Part shown: positions 9,231-18,194 of the stretch, in pieces
Position numbering within the stretch: the stretch's first letter is position 1
How the letters are laid out: each line of letters opens with the position of its first letter
NCBI GenBank assembly: GCA_002256115.1
Contig: NKIK01000024.1
Span: forward strand, 1-64,000
Length of the DNA: 64,000 bases
Source: Burkholderiales bacterium PBB3
GTDB lineage: Bacteria > Pseudomonadota > Gammaproteobacteria > Burkholderiales > Burkholderiaceae_C
Reading direction: 5' to 3'
Position numbers and translations under genes: made by a program
The notes under the pieces: generated by a model
Told to the model about the DNA's origin: nothing
Databases searched by the model: none
Seen by the model: only the letters and a program-made list of their open reading frames with translations

Positions 9231-9353
9231 AGGGTTGTCACTGATTTCCCCTGCAAGTCAAAGTGATTGCGTGTGTTTCCCCAATGGAGGCTTGCTAATC
9301 GTCGGCACACCACCCAGTCACTTGGGTGACCTTGGTTCGCGTGCCTGCAACAC

Positions 9354-9764
9354 TCAGGGCTTGGGGATCTCGCGCGGCTGGCCGTTATCGTCAATGGCCA
9401 CGTAGGTGAGCGAGGCCTGCGTCACCTTCACATACTGGCCCTGGGTGCGAAAGCGCTCGGCATACACCTCGACTTGCACGGTGATAGAGGTGCGCCCAAT
9501 GCGGGTGACTTTGGAGAAAAAGCTCAGGATGTCACCCACGCGCACGGGCTGCTTGAACACAAATTCGTTCACCGCCACCGTGGCCATGCGGCCCTGGGTG
9601 TAGCGCGCGGGCAATACCGAGCCTGCCAAGTCCACCTGGGCCATAACCCAGCCGCCAAAAATATCGCCATTGCCATTGGTGTCGGCGGGCATGGGAATGA
9701 CTTTGAGCACCAGCTCCTCGTCTTTGGGGAGATGGACGACTGGCGGGCTTGAATTGGTAGACAT
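9354..9764 (-). CDS. Acyl-CoA thioesterase (YciA-like hotdog)
   Basis: From the ATG at 9764 this is a 136-residue single hotdog domain. The motif MPADTNGNGDIFGGWVMAQVDLAGS is the YciA/BFIT active-site region: the GDIFGGW glycine/Asp segment followed by the central helix. It is expected to hydrolyse short- to long-chain acyl-CoAs in the cytoplasm. The frame stays open upstream to 9905, but the added residues are low-complexity and the ATG at 9764 gives the normal family length with an AGGA upstream, so I chose it. It is divergent from the Atm1-like exporter and lies upstream of the livH operon on the same strand. Confidence 0.85.
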   Translation of the reverse strand: MSTNSSPPVVHLPKDEELVLKVIPMPADTNGNGDIFGGWVMAQVDLAGSVLPARYTQGRMATVAVNEFVFKQPVRVGDILSFFSKVTRIGRTSITVQVEVYAERFRTQGQYVKVTQASLTYVAIDDNGQPREIPKP

Positions 9765-9801
9765 GGGCACAATCCTGGAGTTGTTCCAAAGATTGTCGCC
9801 C

Positions 9802-11673
9802 ATGCGCCCTAACGCACCCCCATCTGCACCCACATCCCCATCCTCCAGCCTTGTTACGCCCGCTGGCACCGCAGCAGTAGCCCCCGTTAAATCGGACTGG
9901 AGCACGCTAGCCCGGCTGTTCCCCTACCTGTGGACTTACAAGTGGCGGGTGATGGCCGCGCTGGCCTTCATGGTGGGCGCCAAGCTGGCCAATGTGGGCG
10001 TGCCGCTGCTGCTAAAGAACCTGGTGGATGCCTTGTCGCTCAAGCCAGGGGATATGAACGCCATCCTCGTCGTGCCAGTGGCATTGCTGCTGGGCTATGG
10101 CGCTCTGCGCCTGTCCACCTCGCTGTTTGCTGAGCTGCGCGAGTTGGTGTTTGCCAAAGCCACCGAGGGCGCATCCCGTAGCATCAGCCTGGAAGTATTC
10201 CGCCACCTGCACGCCATGAGCCTGCGCTTTCATCTGGAGCGCCAGACCGGCGGCATGACGCGCGACATCGAGCGCGGCACGCGCGGTGTGCACTCGCTGA
10301 TCAGCTATTCGCTGTACAGCATCATTCCTACGCTGATTGAAGTGACGCTGGTGCTGACGCTGCTGGCCGTCAAGTTCGATGTGTGGTTTGCGTGGATCAC
10401 CATCTTTGCGCTGGTGTTCTACATCACCTTCACCATCACCGTGACGGAGTGGCGATCCAAGTTTCGCAAGAAGATGAATGAGATGGACAGCACGGCGCAC
10501 AGCCGCGCCATTGATTCACTGCTGAACTACGAAACGGTGAAGTACTTCAACAACGAAGAGTTCGAGGCCAAGCGCTACGACGAAAACCTGGAGAAGTACC
10601 GCCGCGCCGCCGTGAAGAGCCAAACCACACTGAGCATGCTCAACACGGGTCAGCAGCTCATCATCGCCACCGCGCTGGTCACCATGCTGTGGCGCGCCAC
10701 CCAGGGCGTGGTGGACGGCCGCATGACGCTGGGCGACTTGGTGATGGTCAACGCCTTCATGATCCAGCTCTATATTCCGCTGAACTTTTTGGGCGTGATC
10801 TACCGCGAGATCAAACAAAGCCTGACCGATTTGGAAAAGATGTTCACGCTGATGGAGCGCGAACGCGAGATTGCCGATGTGCCTGGCGCGCGGGCGCTGC
10901 AGTTGGATGGCACCCCATCGGTCATCTTTGAAGACGTCACGTTTTCCTATGACCCGTCTACGGCTACGGACGCGGGCCGCACCATCTTGCACAACGTCAG
11001 CTTCGCCATTCCGGCGGGCAAGACGGTGGCGGTGGTCGGGCCTTCTGGGTCTGGAAAATCCACATTGGCGCGGCTGCTGTTCCGCTTCTATGACGTGCAG
11101 CAGGGCCGTATCCTGATTGGCGGACAAGACATCAAGCAAGTGACCCAGGCCAGCGTGCGCCAGGCGATTGGCATCGTGCCGCAAGACACCGTGCTGTTCA
11201 ACGACACTGTGGAATACAACATCGCCTACGGCAAACCCGGTGCCACGCGCGCTGATGTGGAGGAGGCTGCCAAGGCCGCGCATATTCACGACTTCATCGC
11301 CTCCACGCCCAAGGGTTACGACACCATGGTCGGCGAGCGCGGCCTTAAGTTGAGCGGTGGCGAAAAGCAGCGCGTGGCCATTGCTCGCACTTTGCTCAAG
11401 AACCCACCAGTGATGATTTTTGACGAGGCCACCAGCGCACTGGACTCCGCCAACGAGCGCGCCATTCAGGCCGAGCTCAAAGGGGTATCCAGCAACAAGA
11501 CAACCCTAGTCATCGCCCACCGTTTGTCCACGGTGGTGGATGCACACGAGATTCTGGTGATGGGCGCCGGCCGGATTCTGGAGCGCGGCAACCACGCGAC
11601 GCTGCTGGCCGCGAACGGGCGCTATGCGCAGATGTGGGCGCTGCAGCAGTCGGGGGAGGCTGCGGGCGCCTAG
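9802..11673 (+). CDS. Atm1/HMT1-type ABC exporter (fused permease and ATPase)
   Basis: About 623 residues: an N-terminal six-helix ABC transmembrane domain, then a nucleotide-binding domain with GPSGSGKST, LSGGEKQRVAIARTLL and VMIFDEATSALD. NYETVKYFNNEEFEAKRYDENL in the intracellular loop is a hallmark of the Atm1/ABCB7 branch, whose bacterial members export glutathione conjugates, glutathione polysulfides or metal complexes. The start is uncertain: the frame is open from 9670, with ATGs at 9763 and 9802. The 9802 start avoids overlapping the divergent thioesterase start. It is followed by one copy of the interspersed repeat. Confidence 0.87.
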   Translation: MRPNAPPSAPTSPSSSLVTPAGTAAVAPVKSDWSTLARLFPYLWTYKWRVMAALAFMVGAKLANVGVPLLLKNLVDALSLKPGDMNAILVVPVALLLGYGALRLSTSLFAELRELVFAKATEGASRSISLEVFRHLHAMSLRFHLERQTGGMTRDIERGTRGVHSLISYSLYSIIPTLIEVTLVLTLLAVKFDVWFAWITIFALVFYITFTITVTEWRSKFRKKMNEMDSTAHSRAIDSLLNYETVKYFNNEEFEAKRYDENLEKYRRAAVKSQTTLSMLNTGQQLIIATALVTMLWRATQGVVDGRMTLGDLVMVNAFMIQLYIPLNFLGVIYREIKQSLTDLEKMFTLMEREREIADVPGARALQLDGTPSVIFEDVTFSYDPSTATDAGRTILHNVSFAIPAGKTVAVVGPSGSGKSTLARLLFRFYDVQQGRILIGGQDIKQVTQASVRQAIGIVPQDTVLFNDTVEYNIAYGKPGATRADVEEAAKAAHIHDFIASTPKGYDTMVGERGLKLSGGEKQRVAIARTLLKNPPVMIFDEATSALDSANERAIQAELKGVSSNKTTLVIAHRLSTVVDAHEILVMGAGRILERGNHATLLAANGRYAQMWALQQSGEAAGA

Positions 11674-11683
11674 GGGTTCAAAT

Positions 11684-11740
11684 CGGTGCCAAATGCGGGT
11701 TTCAGGCCGTGGATAGTGCGGGAGCAGCTATTAAAACTAT
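11684..11740 (-). repeat. Interspersed repeat, copy A
   Basis: Minus-orientation copy of a family found nine times in the window. The shared core (plus orientation) includes GCTGCTCCCGCACTATCCAC flanked by an A/T-rich left side and a GGCC-containing right side. It lies between two convergent genes. Confidence 0.75.
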
Positions 11741-11824
11741 AGTGAATCTTGTATTTTCTGCCCGCCCAGTCCGAGGGGTGCCTTTGGGGGCGGGACGCGA
11801 GTTGCTCTGTGCAAGGGGTAGGCG

Positions 11825-14299
11825 TCATGGCCCCGCCTGTGCCAGCCAGTCGGACAACAAGCCCAAGTCCAATACCGTGTTGCCACTGAGTGGGCCCAGG
11901 TAATACAAGCGCGCGGTGCCGCTGTCGTTTACGGCTAGGTAGTGCTCGCCCCGGTAAACACGGTAGCGATAGCCTGGGATGGTTTGAGAGGCCGGGTTTG
12001 CGGGTGCGAAGACTTGTGAATAGGTTATTTCTGCCCACGCAAATACCTTGTCCGCATCGGTTGCAAGCTTCGGCGGCGCGGGGGTGCCCAGGTTCAACAC
12101 ACCCTGGCCATTGGTGCCCACAACCGTGCCTGGGATGTAGTCATTCCGGCCTGTGCCTCCTATACCTCCGGCATCGGAGCCCCAGCACTGAATCACACCG
12201 CTGCTCAGCACGGCGCAGGTATTGCTATCACCCAATGCGATCGATGTCGCGTTTCGGATGCCGGGTACCGTCACCGGGCTGGAGCTTTGGAATTCGACGA
12301 CACTGCCCAATTGGTGTGAGCGATTGCCTCCCCAGCACTGGACTGAGCCTGTGCTGAGCAAAGCGCAAGTGTGGTCGTAGCCGGACGCGACCGCTGTGGC
12401 ATTGTGGATGCCGGACACCGTCACTGGGCTGACGCCTCCGATACTCTCACCGCTCAACTGACCATTCATGTTGGATCCCCAGCACTGGACTACGCCGTTA
12501 CTGAGCACGGCGCAGGTGTGAAATGCGCCTGCCGCGACCGATACGGCATTGCTGATGTCGGGCACCGTCACCGGGCTGGTGCTGGCTGGCCCGCTGTCAC
12601 TGCCCAACTGCCCGTGACTGTTGCTCCCCCAGCACTTTATTGAGCCGGTGCCCAATAAAGCGCAGGTGTGAGAATTCCCCGCTACGACCGCTGTTGCGTC
12701 GTCAATATTGAGCACGGTAGCCAGAGCGACACCGATGGCTTTGCTGCCATTGCCCAGCTCGCCGTAAAGGTTGCTGCCCCAGCATTGAACCATGCCGCTA
12801 CGAAGCAAGGCGCAGGTATGCCCCACACCCGCTGCGACTGAGATGGCACTGCTGATACCGCCTAAAGTCACTGGGCTGGTGTTGACTGCCATAGTGCTCT
12901 CACCCAACTGGTGCGAGCTATTGAGTCCCCAGCATTGCACCGTGCCTGTGCTCAGCACAGCGCAAGTGTGTGCGGTGCCCGATGCCACAGAAGTGGCGTT
13001 GCTAATGCTGCTTACGTTCACAGGGCCGGTGCTAGTGGTCGTGGTGCCATTGCCTAGCTGGCCGTAATAGTTGCTTCCCCAGCATTGAATCGTTCCCGTG
13101 CTCAGAACGGCGCAGCTATGGTATTGACCTGTATCGATCAAAGTGGCATTGCTGATGCCGCGCACATTGACTGGAATGGCGCTGTTGATGCTGCTGCCAT
13201 TGCCCAACTGGTCCTTGCCGTTGTCTCCCCAGCACTGGACTGCGCCAGTGCTGAGCAGCGCGCAACTGTGGTTAGTGCCGGCAATGACCGAGGTGGCATT
13301 GCCGATAAGACTCACAGTTTGTGCATTGCCGCTCGTGGTGGTCGTGCCGTTGCCCAACGTGCCAGAAAAATTACTCCCCCAACATTGCACGGTACCGGTA
13401 CTGAGCACCGCGCAGGTGTGCGAGCTACCGGCGGCTACGGAAATGGCATTGCTGATACCACCCACGTTCACGGGGATATCACGGGGTGATGTGCTGCCAT
13501 CTCCCAATTGACCGCTATTGTTAAGACCCCAGCATTGAACGATTCCGGTACTCAGCACGGCGCAGGTATGGCTAGCGCTTGCCGAAATTGAAATGGCGTT
13601 GCCAATGCCGATCACATTGACAAGGCCTGTGTCATCACTGCCGCTGCCACCCCCCAAGCGGCCAGCACTCCCGATTCCCCAGCACTGAACCGCGCCCGTG
13701 CTGAGTAGCGCACAAGTGTGGCCTCGGCCCGCCGTTACCGATACGGCGTTACTGATACCCGTCACAGTCACGGGGGTGGTGCCACTTATCGTGGTCTGAT
13801 CGCCCAACTGACCGTAATAGTTGGCTCCCCAGCATTGAACCGCACCGGTGCGCAGCACAGCGCAAGCGTGTGATAGGCCCGCTGCAATAGAGGTGGCGTT
13901 GCTGACGCCAGTCACTTCCAAGGGGCTAGCGCTGTCGGTCGTAATGCCGTTGCCCAACTGGCCCAAATCGTTTCTACCCCAACACAGCACTGCGCCTGTG
14001 CTCAGCAGGGCGCAGGTGTGCGAATCGCCCACCGCTGCCGCGATAGCATTGTTGATACCGGACACTGCCACCGGGCTGTTGCTATTGATACTGGTGCCAT
14101 TGCCGAGTTTGCCGTAAGAGTTTTGGCCCCAGCACTGAACCGTGCCGTTGCTGAGCACCGCGCAGGTGTGGTCAGCGCCGCCTGCGATCATGGGAGCCGC
14201 TGCCCAGGCTTGAGCGCAGAGCAACGAGAAGACCAGGAGAAACCATTTCACAAGCCGGCCCATAGGCATCGGGTTGTACTGTGTCTGCGTTGCAAGCAT
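11825..14299 (-). CDS. Exported RCC1-like repeat protein with C-terminal WAE/YRxY module
   Basis: An 824-residue protein with a signal peptide (hydrophobic WFLLVFSLLCAQAWA near residue 20). It has 14 tandem units of about 50 residues, each with the pattern HTCA(V/L)LS.G.VQCWG.N..GQLGNG. This is an RCC1/beta-propeller-like repeat; 14 units would make two seven-bladed propellers. Every unit has two conserved cysteines (in TCAVL and QCWG), suggesting disulfides outside the cytoplasm. The last 90 residues form a separate module with FAWAEITYSQVF, YRYRVYRGEHYL and LYYLGP. Start choices are ATGs at 14299, 14269 and 14263, none with a good ribosome-binding site; the latter two give a more usual signal peptide. 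Function unknown. Confidence 0.8.
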   Translation of the reverse strand: MLATQTQYNPMPMGRLVKWFLLVFSLLCAQAWAAAPMIAGGADHTCAVLSNGTVQCWGQNSYGKLGNGTSINSNSPVAVSGINNAIAAAVGDSHTCALLSTGAVLCWGRNDLGQLGNGITTDSASPLEVTGVSNATSIAAGLSHACAVLRTGAVQCWGANYYGQLGDQTTISGTTPVTVTGISNAVSVTAGRGHTCALLSTGAVQCWGIGSAGRLGGGSGSDDTGLVNVIGIGNAISISASASHTCAVLSTGIVQCWGLNNSGQLGDGSTSPRDIPVNVGGISNAISVAAGSSHTCAVLSTGTVQCWGSNFSGTLGNGTTTTSGNAQTVSLIGNATSVIAGTNHSCALLSTGAVQCWGDNGKDQLGNGSSINSAIPVNVRGISNATLIDTGQYHSCAVLSTGTIQCWGSNYYGQLGNGTTTTSTGPVNVSSISNATSVASGTAHTCAVLSTGTVQCWGLNSSHQLGESTMAVNTSPVTLGGISSAISVAAGVGHTCALLRSGMVQCWGSNLYGELGNGSKAIGVALATVLNIDDATAVVAGNSHTCALLGTGSIKCWGSNSHGQLGSDSGPASTSPVTVPDISNAVSVAAGAFHTCAVLSNGVVQCWGSNMNGQLSGESIGGVSPVTVSGIHNATAVASGYDHTCALLSTGSVQCWGGNRSHQLGSVVEFQSSSPVTVPGIRNATSIALGDSNTCAVLSSGVIQCWGSDAGGIGGTGRNDYIPGTVVGTNGQGVLNLGTPAPPKLATDADKVFAWAEITYSQVFAPANPASQTIPGYRYRVYRGEHYLAVNDSGTARLYYLGPLSGNTVLDLGLLSDWLAQAGP
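12097..14194 (-). repeat. Fourteen tandem coding repeats (about 150 bp each)
   Basis: The region encoding the RCC1-like units is a degenerate tandem repeat. A segment close to CCCCAGCACTG (plus strand) followed by CTGAGCACGGCGCAGGTGTG recurs about every 150 bases. It is coding repetition conserved mainly at protein level. Confidence 0.85.
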
Positions 14300-14600
14300 T
14301 TCGTGGGGCCCGTGTAGAAAGTGAGTTCAATAAGGCGTCGGACGGCCGATCGATTCAAGTGCAGGCCATTCTAGGCCGCACGACTTTGAAAAGTTCAACT
14401 GAGAACAGGATGCATCAGAATGAATGGCTATACGCCAAATACGCATTCCAGCCCATGGATGGTGCGGGAGCAGCTCCTAAAGTAATAGCGCCATCCATTT
14501 GCGAACCCACTCCAGCCCAAAAGGTAAACTCGCGCTCCCAAGCCAAGGCAGCGCCTTTAGGTCGCCTGGCTAACCTCTTCTCTCTCCCCAAAGCCCCCTC
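14300..14600. other. Intergenic region with repeat copy B
   Basis: About 300 bases between divergent genes. It contains one interspersed repeat copy (14434-14490). No other coding or RNA feature is convincing; the two promoters must lie here but I could not place them. Confidence 0.5.
14434..14490 (-). repeat. Interspersed repeat, copy B
   Basis: Minus-orientation copy containing GGTGCGGGAGCAGCTCCTAA, the reverse complement of the family core with one change. It lies about 110 bases upstream of the next plus-strand gene. Confidence 0.75.
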
Positions 14601-15215
14601 ATGGAATTCCTGATCCCCGTTGTGTTTGTTGTCGGTTTTTGGATGCTCAAGAACCGCGAGCAGCAGCAGCGCATCGCGCTTTTGGGGGGCGTGTTGTCCC
14701 GGTTTGAGATTGAAAAGCTGATGCAAACCCTGATGGATGGCTATATGCGCGCGCTGGGGGAGGGTAGCCCTGAGCGGCAGGCGCAGGTGCTGGCCTACCT
14801 GGCTGCGCAGGAAGACAAGCTGGGCGCGCAGTTGCAGCAGTTTGCCGAGGCCTTTGCGCAGGTGTGGGCGGATGACGCGCTCATCAGCACACTGCCGATT
14901 GGCTTCCCGTGGGCGCACAAGATTTTCCCGGCGGCCACCTTTGATGGTCGCAAACTCATGCAAGTCCATGCCGACGCCCTGGTCGCCGCCCTCGCGCGGC
15001 CTGCTGGCGATGCGCCGCCCCAGCACGCCAAAGACCGTGCCTTCACCATCACCGCCGAGCTGATGCTGCTGCAACACAGCTGCCACTGGTTTTGCCGCTC
15101 CAAAACAGTGGCCTCTGCGCGCTTGCTGGCCCGGCACCAAACGCGCTACGAGCAGGTGCTAGCCGCGGTAGCCCCCGCCACCCGCACGGCTTACCAATCC
15201 CTGACGGGGCAGTAA
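14601..15215 (+). CDS. Conserved hypothetical protein with one N-terminal membrane segment
   Basis: 204 residues. Residues 1-16 (MEFLIPVVFVVGFWML) form a membrane anchor or uncleaved signal, followed by a helical, mostly cytoplasm-like region rich in Ala, Gln and Leu. I recognise no domain. It sits upstream of, and co-directional with, a HypT-like LysR gene and pyrC. The body contains a cluster HSCHWFCRSK late in the protein whose His and Cys residues could bind a metal, but that is speculation. Confidence 0.7.
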   Translation: MEFLIPVVFVVGFWMLKNREQQQRIALLGGVLSRFEIEKLMQTLMDGYMRALGEGSPERQAQVLAYLAAQEDKLGAQLQQFAEAFAQVWADDALISTLPIGFPWAHKIFPAATFDGRKLMQVHADALVAALARPAGDAPPQHAKDRAFTITAELMLLQHSCHWFCRSKTVASARLLARHQTRYEQVLAAVAPATRTAYQSLTGQ

Positions 15216-15260
15216 AAACCACTGGCGCAAGGTTATGCGCCCCGCGCATAATGCTTGCCC

Positions 15261-16247
15261 ATGGAAACCAAATGGCTTGAAGATTTTGTGAGCTTGGCCG
15301 AGACCCGCAGTTTCAGTCGCTCCGCGCAATTGCGCCACGTCACCCAGCCCGCGTTTTCGCGGCGCATCCAGTCGCTAGAGGCCTGGGCGGGCACCGATTT
15401 GGTAGACCGCAGCAGTTACCCCACGCGGCTGACGGCCGCAGGCGAAACGCTGTACGACCAATCGCTAGAGATGCTGCAGGCCCTGCAAAGCACGCGCGCC
15501 ATGCTGCGCGGGCACAACGTCGCGGGCCAGGATTTCATTGAGTTTGCTGTGCCCCACACGCTGGCCTTTACCTTCTTCCCGGCCTGGGTGTCGGGTCTGC
15601 GTGAGAAGTTTGGCCCCATCAAAAGCCGCCTGATCGCGCTGAATGTGCACGACGCGGTGATGCGCTTGGTCGAAGGCAGTTGTGACCTGTTGATTGCTTA
15701 CCACCACCCCTCGCAGCCTTACCAGCTGGATGCGGATCGCTATGAGATGGTGAGCCTGGGCGAAGAAACGATTGCGCCCTATGTGAAGCCCGATGCCGAT
15801 GGCGCGCCGCTCTTCAAGCTGCCCGGCACCGCGGCCAAACCGCTGCCCTACCTGGGCTACGCGCCCGGTGCCTATCTCGGGCAGATGGTGGAGACCATGC
15901 TCAAGCAGGCCCCCGGTGCCGTGCACTTTAACCGCGTGTACGAGACCGATATGGCCGAGGGCCTGAAAGCCATGGCTTTAGAGGGGCATGGCGTGGCCTT
16001 CTTGCCGCACAGTGCCGTGAAGAAAGATTTGCGCGCCAAAAAACTGGTGAGCGCGGTGCCCGCGAACCTCAAAGGGCTAGAGATCACCATGGAAGTGCGC
16101 GCCTACCGCGAGCGCCCGTCGGGCAAAGAGGCGGCCCGCAGCCTATCGCCCGCGCAGCGCGCCCAGACCCGCGCGCCCAAGGGCACGACCCAGGCGCTGT
16201 GGGAGTACCTGCTGGCCCAAGCCAACCCCGCAACAGAAGCCAAGTAA
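15261..16247 (+). CDS. LysR-family regulator, HypT (YjiE)-like
   Basis: 328 residues from the ATG at 15261 (a second ATG at 15255 adds two). The N-terminal winged helix reads METKWLEDFVSLAETRSFSRSA..RHVTQPAFSRRIQSLEAW. This closely resembles the start of E. coli HypT, the hypochlorite-responsive LysR regulator, more than typical LysR proteins. The C-terminal part is a periplasmic-binding-protein-like effector domain. HypT senses HOCl by methionine oxidation; whether this protein does is not shown. No divergently transcribed target is present, and pyrC follows 52 bases downstream on the same strand. Confidence 0.8.
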   Translation: METKWLEDFVSLAETRSFSRSAQLRHVTQPAFSRRIQSLEAWAGTDLVDRSSYPTRLTAAGETLYDQSLEMLQALQSTRAMLRGHNVAGQDFIEFAVPHTLAFTFFPAWVSGLREKFGPIKSRLIALNVHDAVMRLVEGSCDLLIAYHHPSQPYQLDADRYEMVSLGEETIAPYVKPDADGAPLFKLPGTAAKPLPYLGYAPGAYLGQMVETMLKQAPGAVHFNRVYETDMAEGLKAMALEGHGVAFLPHSAVKKDLRAKKLVSAVPANLKGLEITMEVRAYRERPSGKEAARSLSPAQRAQTRAPKGTTQALWEYLLAQANPATEAK

Positions 16248-16299
16248 GCACGCCACGCCCTCCAGGCGACTTGCCACACCGACCTAACCCAGCCTGAAC

Positions 16300-17343
16300 A
16301 TGACTACATCCCCGACCCCATCTCTGACCATCACCCGCCCCGACGACTGGCACCTGCATGTGCGCGACGGCGCGGCGCTGCACACCGTAGTGCCGCACAC
16401 CGCCGCCCAGTTCGGCCGCGCGATCATCATGCCCAACCTGAAGCCGCCCGTGACCACCGCAGAGCAGGCCCTGGCCTACAAGGCGCGCATCCAGGCTGCG
16501 GTGCCCGCGGGCATGAGCTTCGAGCCGCTGATGACGTTGTACCTGACCGACAACCTGCCTGCCGACGAAATCGTGCGCGCCAAGGATGCCGGTGTGGTCG
16601 CCGCCAAGCTCTACCCCGCAGGCGCCACCACCAACAGCGATGCCGGCGTGACCGACCTGCGCAAGACCTACAAGACACTGGAGGCCATGCAAAAAGCGGG
16701 CTTGCTGCTCCTGGTGCACGGCGAGGTGACCAGCAGCGACATCGACCTATTCGACCGCGAAGCCGTGTTCATCGACACCCAGCTGATTCCTTTGCGCAAA
16801 GATTTCCCTGAACTGAAGATCGTCTTCGAGCACATCACCACCAAAGAAGCTGCGCAGTACGTGGCCGACAGCGACCGCTTCACCGCAGCCAGCATCACCG
16901 CCCACCACCTGCTCTACAACCGCAACGCCATCTTTACCGGCGGCATCCGCCCGCACTACTACTGCCTGCCGGTTTTGAAACGCGAAACCCACCGGCTGGC
17001 GCTGGTGCAGGCCGCCACAGGCGGGTCAAACAAGTTCTTCCTTGGCACCGACAGCGCGCCGCACCCGGCACACCTGAAAGAACACGCCTCCGGCTGCGCG
17101 GGTTGCTACACCGCCCACGCTGCCATGGAGTTGTATGCGCAAGCCTTTGACACCGTCGGCGCGTTGGACAAGCTGGAAGGCTTTGCCAGTTTCCACGGTG
17201 CCGACTTCTATGGCCAACCGCGCAACACCGGCACCATCACCCTCAAGCGCGAAAGCTGGACGCCGCCCGAGAGTTTTGCGTTTGGCGAAACGTCCCTGAA
17301 ACCTATGGCCGCGGGCGAAGCACTGCAGTGGCGCATGGTCTAG
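16300..17343 (+). CDS. pyrC: Dihydroorotase
   Basis: 347 residues, the length of class II dihydroorotase. It interconverts carbamoyl aspartate and dihydroorotate in pyrimidine synthesis. The metal-binding HxH is at 18-20 ([10 protein letters not shown]), followed by [12 protein letters not shown], the carboxylated lysine in [14 protein letters not shown], and metal-site histidines in VFEHITT and [14 protein letters not shown] near the C-terminus supplies the catalytic Asp. It overlaps the next gene by 16 bases, so the two are translationally coupled. Confidence 0.95.
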   Translation: MTTSPTPSLTITRPDDWHLHVRDGAALHTVVPHTAAQFGRAIIMPNLKPPVTTAEQALAYKARIQAAVPAGMSFEPLMTLYLTDNLPADEIVRAKDAGVVAAKLYPAGATTNSDAGVTDLRKTYKTLEAMQKAGLLLLVHGEVTSSDIDLFDREAVFIDTQLIPLRKDFPELKIVFEHITTKEAAQYVADSDRFTAASITAHHLLYNRNAIFTGGIRPHYYCLPVLKRETHRLALVQAATGGSNKFFLGTDSAPHPAHLKEHASGCAGCYTAHAAMELYAQAFDTVGALDKLEGFASFHGADFYGQPRNTGTITLKRESWTPPESFAFGETSLKPMAAGEALQWRMV

Positions 17344-18098
17344 AGACGATTGACTGGGCGGCGCCTTGGCTGGAGCCCTGGCGCGCCGTTGGGCAGAGCG
17401 CCGCACTTGAGGTGGAGCGGGGCAAGGCAGTAGCCAATGCGCTGAACTCGGCAGCCGGGGCGCCGGTGCAGTTCGTCCCCCAATCCGCATTGCCTGCGGG
17501 CACAGCCTACGAGCAGTTTATTTTTGACACAGGCCGCGTACCCACACGCGATGGCCTGCACGACTTCTTTAATGGCCTGTGTTGGATGCAATTCCCCCAG
17601 ACCAAAAAGAGGCTAAACGCTCTACAGGCGGCGCAGATTGCCGAATCGGGGATTCAGCCTGTGCGTGGTTCCGCGCGTGATGCGCTCACGGTGTTTGATG
17701 AGAACGCTGCCTTCTTTGTTGGGCCGGATGCGGTGTGGGAAGCTTTGGCCAGCAAAGACTGGGCGACGCTGTTTGGCCCACTGCGCCCGGCTTGGGCCGA
17801 CGTGCAACTGGTCTTGTTTGGCCACGCCCTGCTGGAAAAGCTGGTTTACCCACGAAAACCGATCACAGCCCACGTATTTCGTGCGGGAGCAGCTATTAAA
17901 TCAGTAGCGGAGCTGGATGCCTGGGTGGCTGCCGACGTGAGTGCCGAAAGACTGGCTACCAAGCCGTTCGCCCATTTGCCGGTGTTGGGCGTGCCTGGCT
18001 GGTGGCCGGGCAATGCTGAGCCCGGTTTTTACAGCGACGCCAGCGTTTTTCGCCCTCCCAAAGCGCCCGTGACCCAGGCCACCAAGGCCCCAGCTTAG
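17328..18098 (+). CDS. DUF3025 family protein carrying an in-frame repeat insertion
   Basis: 256 residues, starting at a GTG inside the end of pyrC. The sequence matches the DUF3025 family of Burkholderiales as I remember it, with [35 protein letters not shown] near the start. The function is unknown. Codons for residues 185-195 ([11 protein letters not shown]) are read through a short copy of the interspersed repeat, which is odd for a conserved protein and may be a tolerated insertion in a surface loop. Coupling to pyrC hints at nucleotide metabolism but is not evidence. Confidence 0.8.
   Translation: MAHGLETIDWAAPWLEPWRAVGQSAALEVERGKAVANALNSAAGAPVQFVPQSALPAGTAYEQFIFDTGRVPTRDGLHDFFNGLCWMQFPQTKKRLNALQAAQIAESGIQPVRGSARDALTVFDENAAFFVGPDAVWEALASKDWATLFGPLRPAWADVQLVLFGHALLEKLVYPRKPITAHVFRAGAAIKSVAELDAWVAADVSAERLATKPFAHLPVLGVPGWWPGNAEPGFYSDASVFRPPKAPVTQATKAPA
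17881..17909 (-). repeat. Interspersed repeat, copy C (inside a CDS)
   Basis: A partial minus-orientation copy, GTGCGGGAGCAGCTATTAAA plus a few bases, inside the DUF3025 gene and in frame. The GGCC-containing half of the unit is missing. Confidence 0.7.
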
Positions 18099-18194
18099 CT
18101 GGGTCTTTTGCGGAGCATTCGCCTTGAAAACGGTCGAATCGACCTTACCATTGGCGCATCGGTCTGCAGTAGCAGGCATTTCTCTGAGGAAACT

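Noticed and set aside
9311..9328. CACCCA-6-TGGGTG inverted repeat as terminator of the YciA-like gene
   Set aside because: The stem is only 6 bp, has no T-run and lies among other weak inverted repeats; support is too thin for a feature.
12097..14194. Regular 150-bp repeats considered as a CRISPR array or minisatellite
   Set aside because: Units are too long and too variable, and they encode a continuous RCC1-like protein with a signal peptide, so they are coding repeats.
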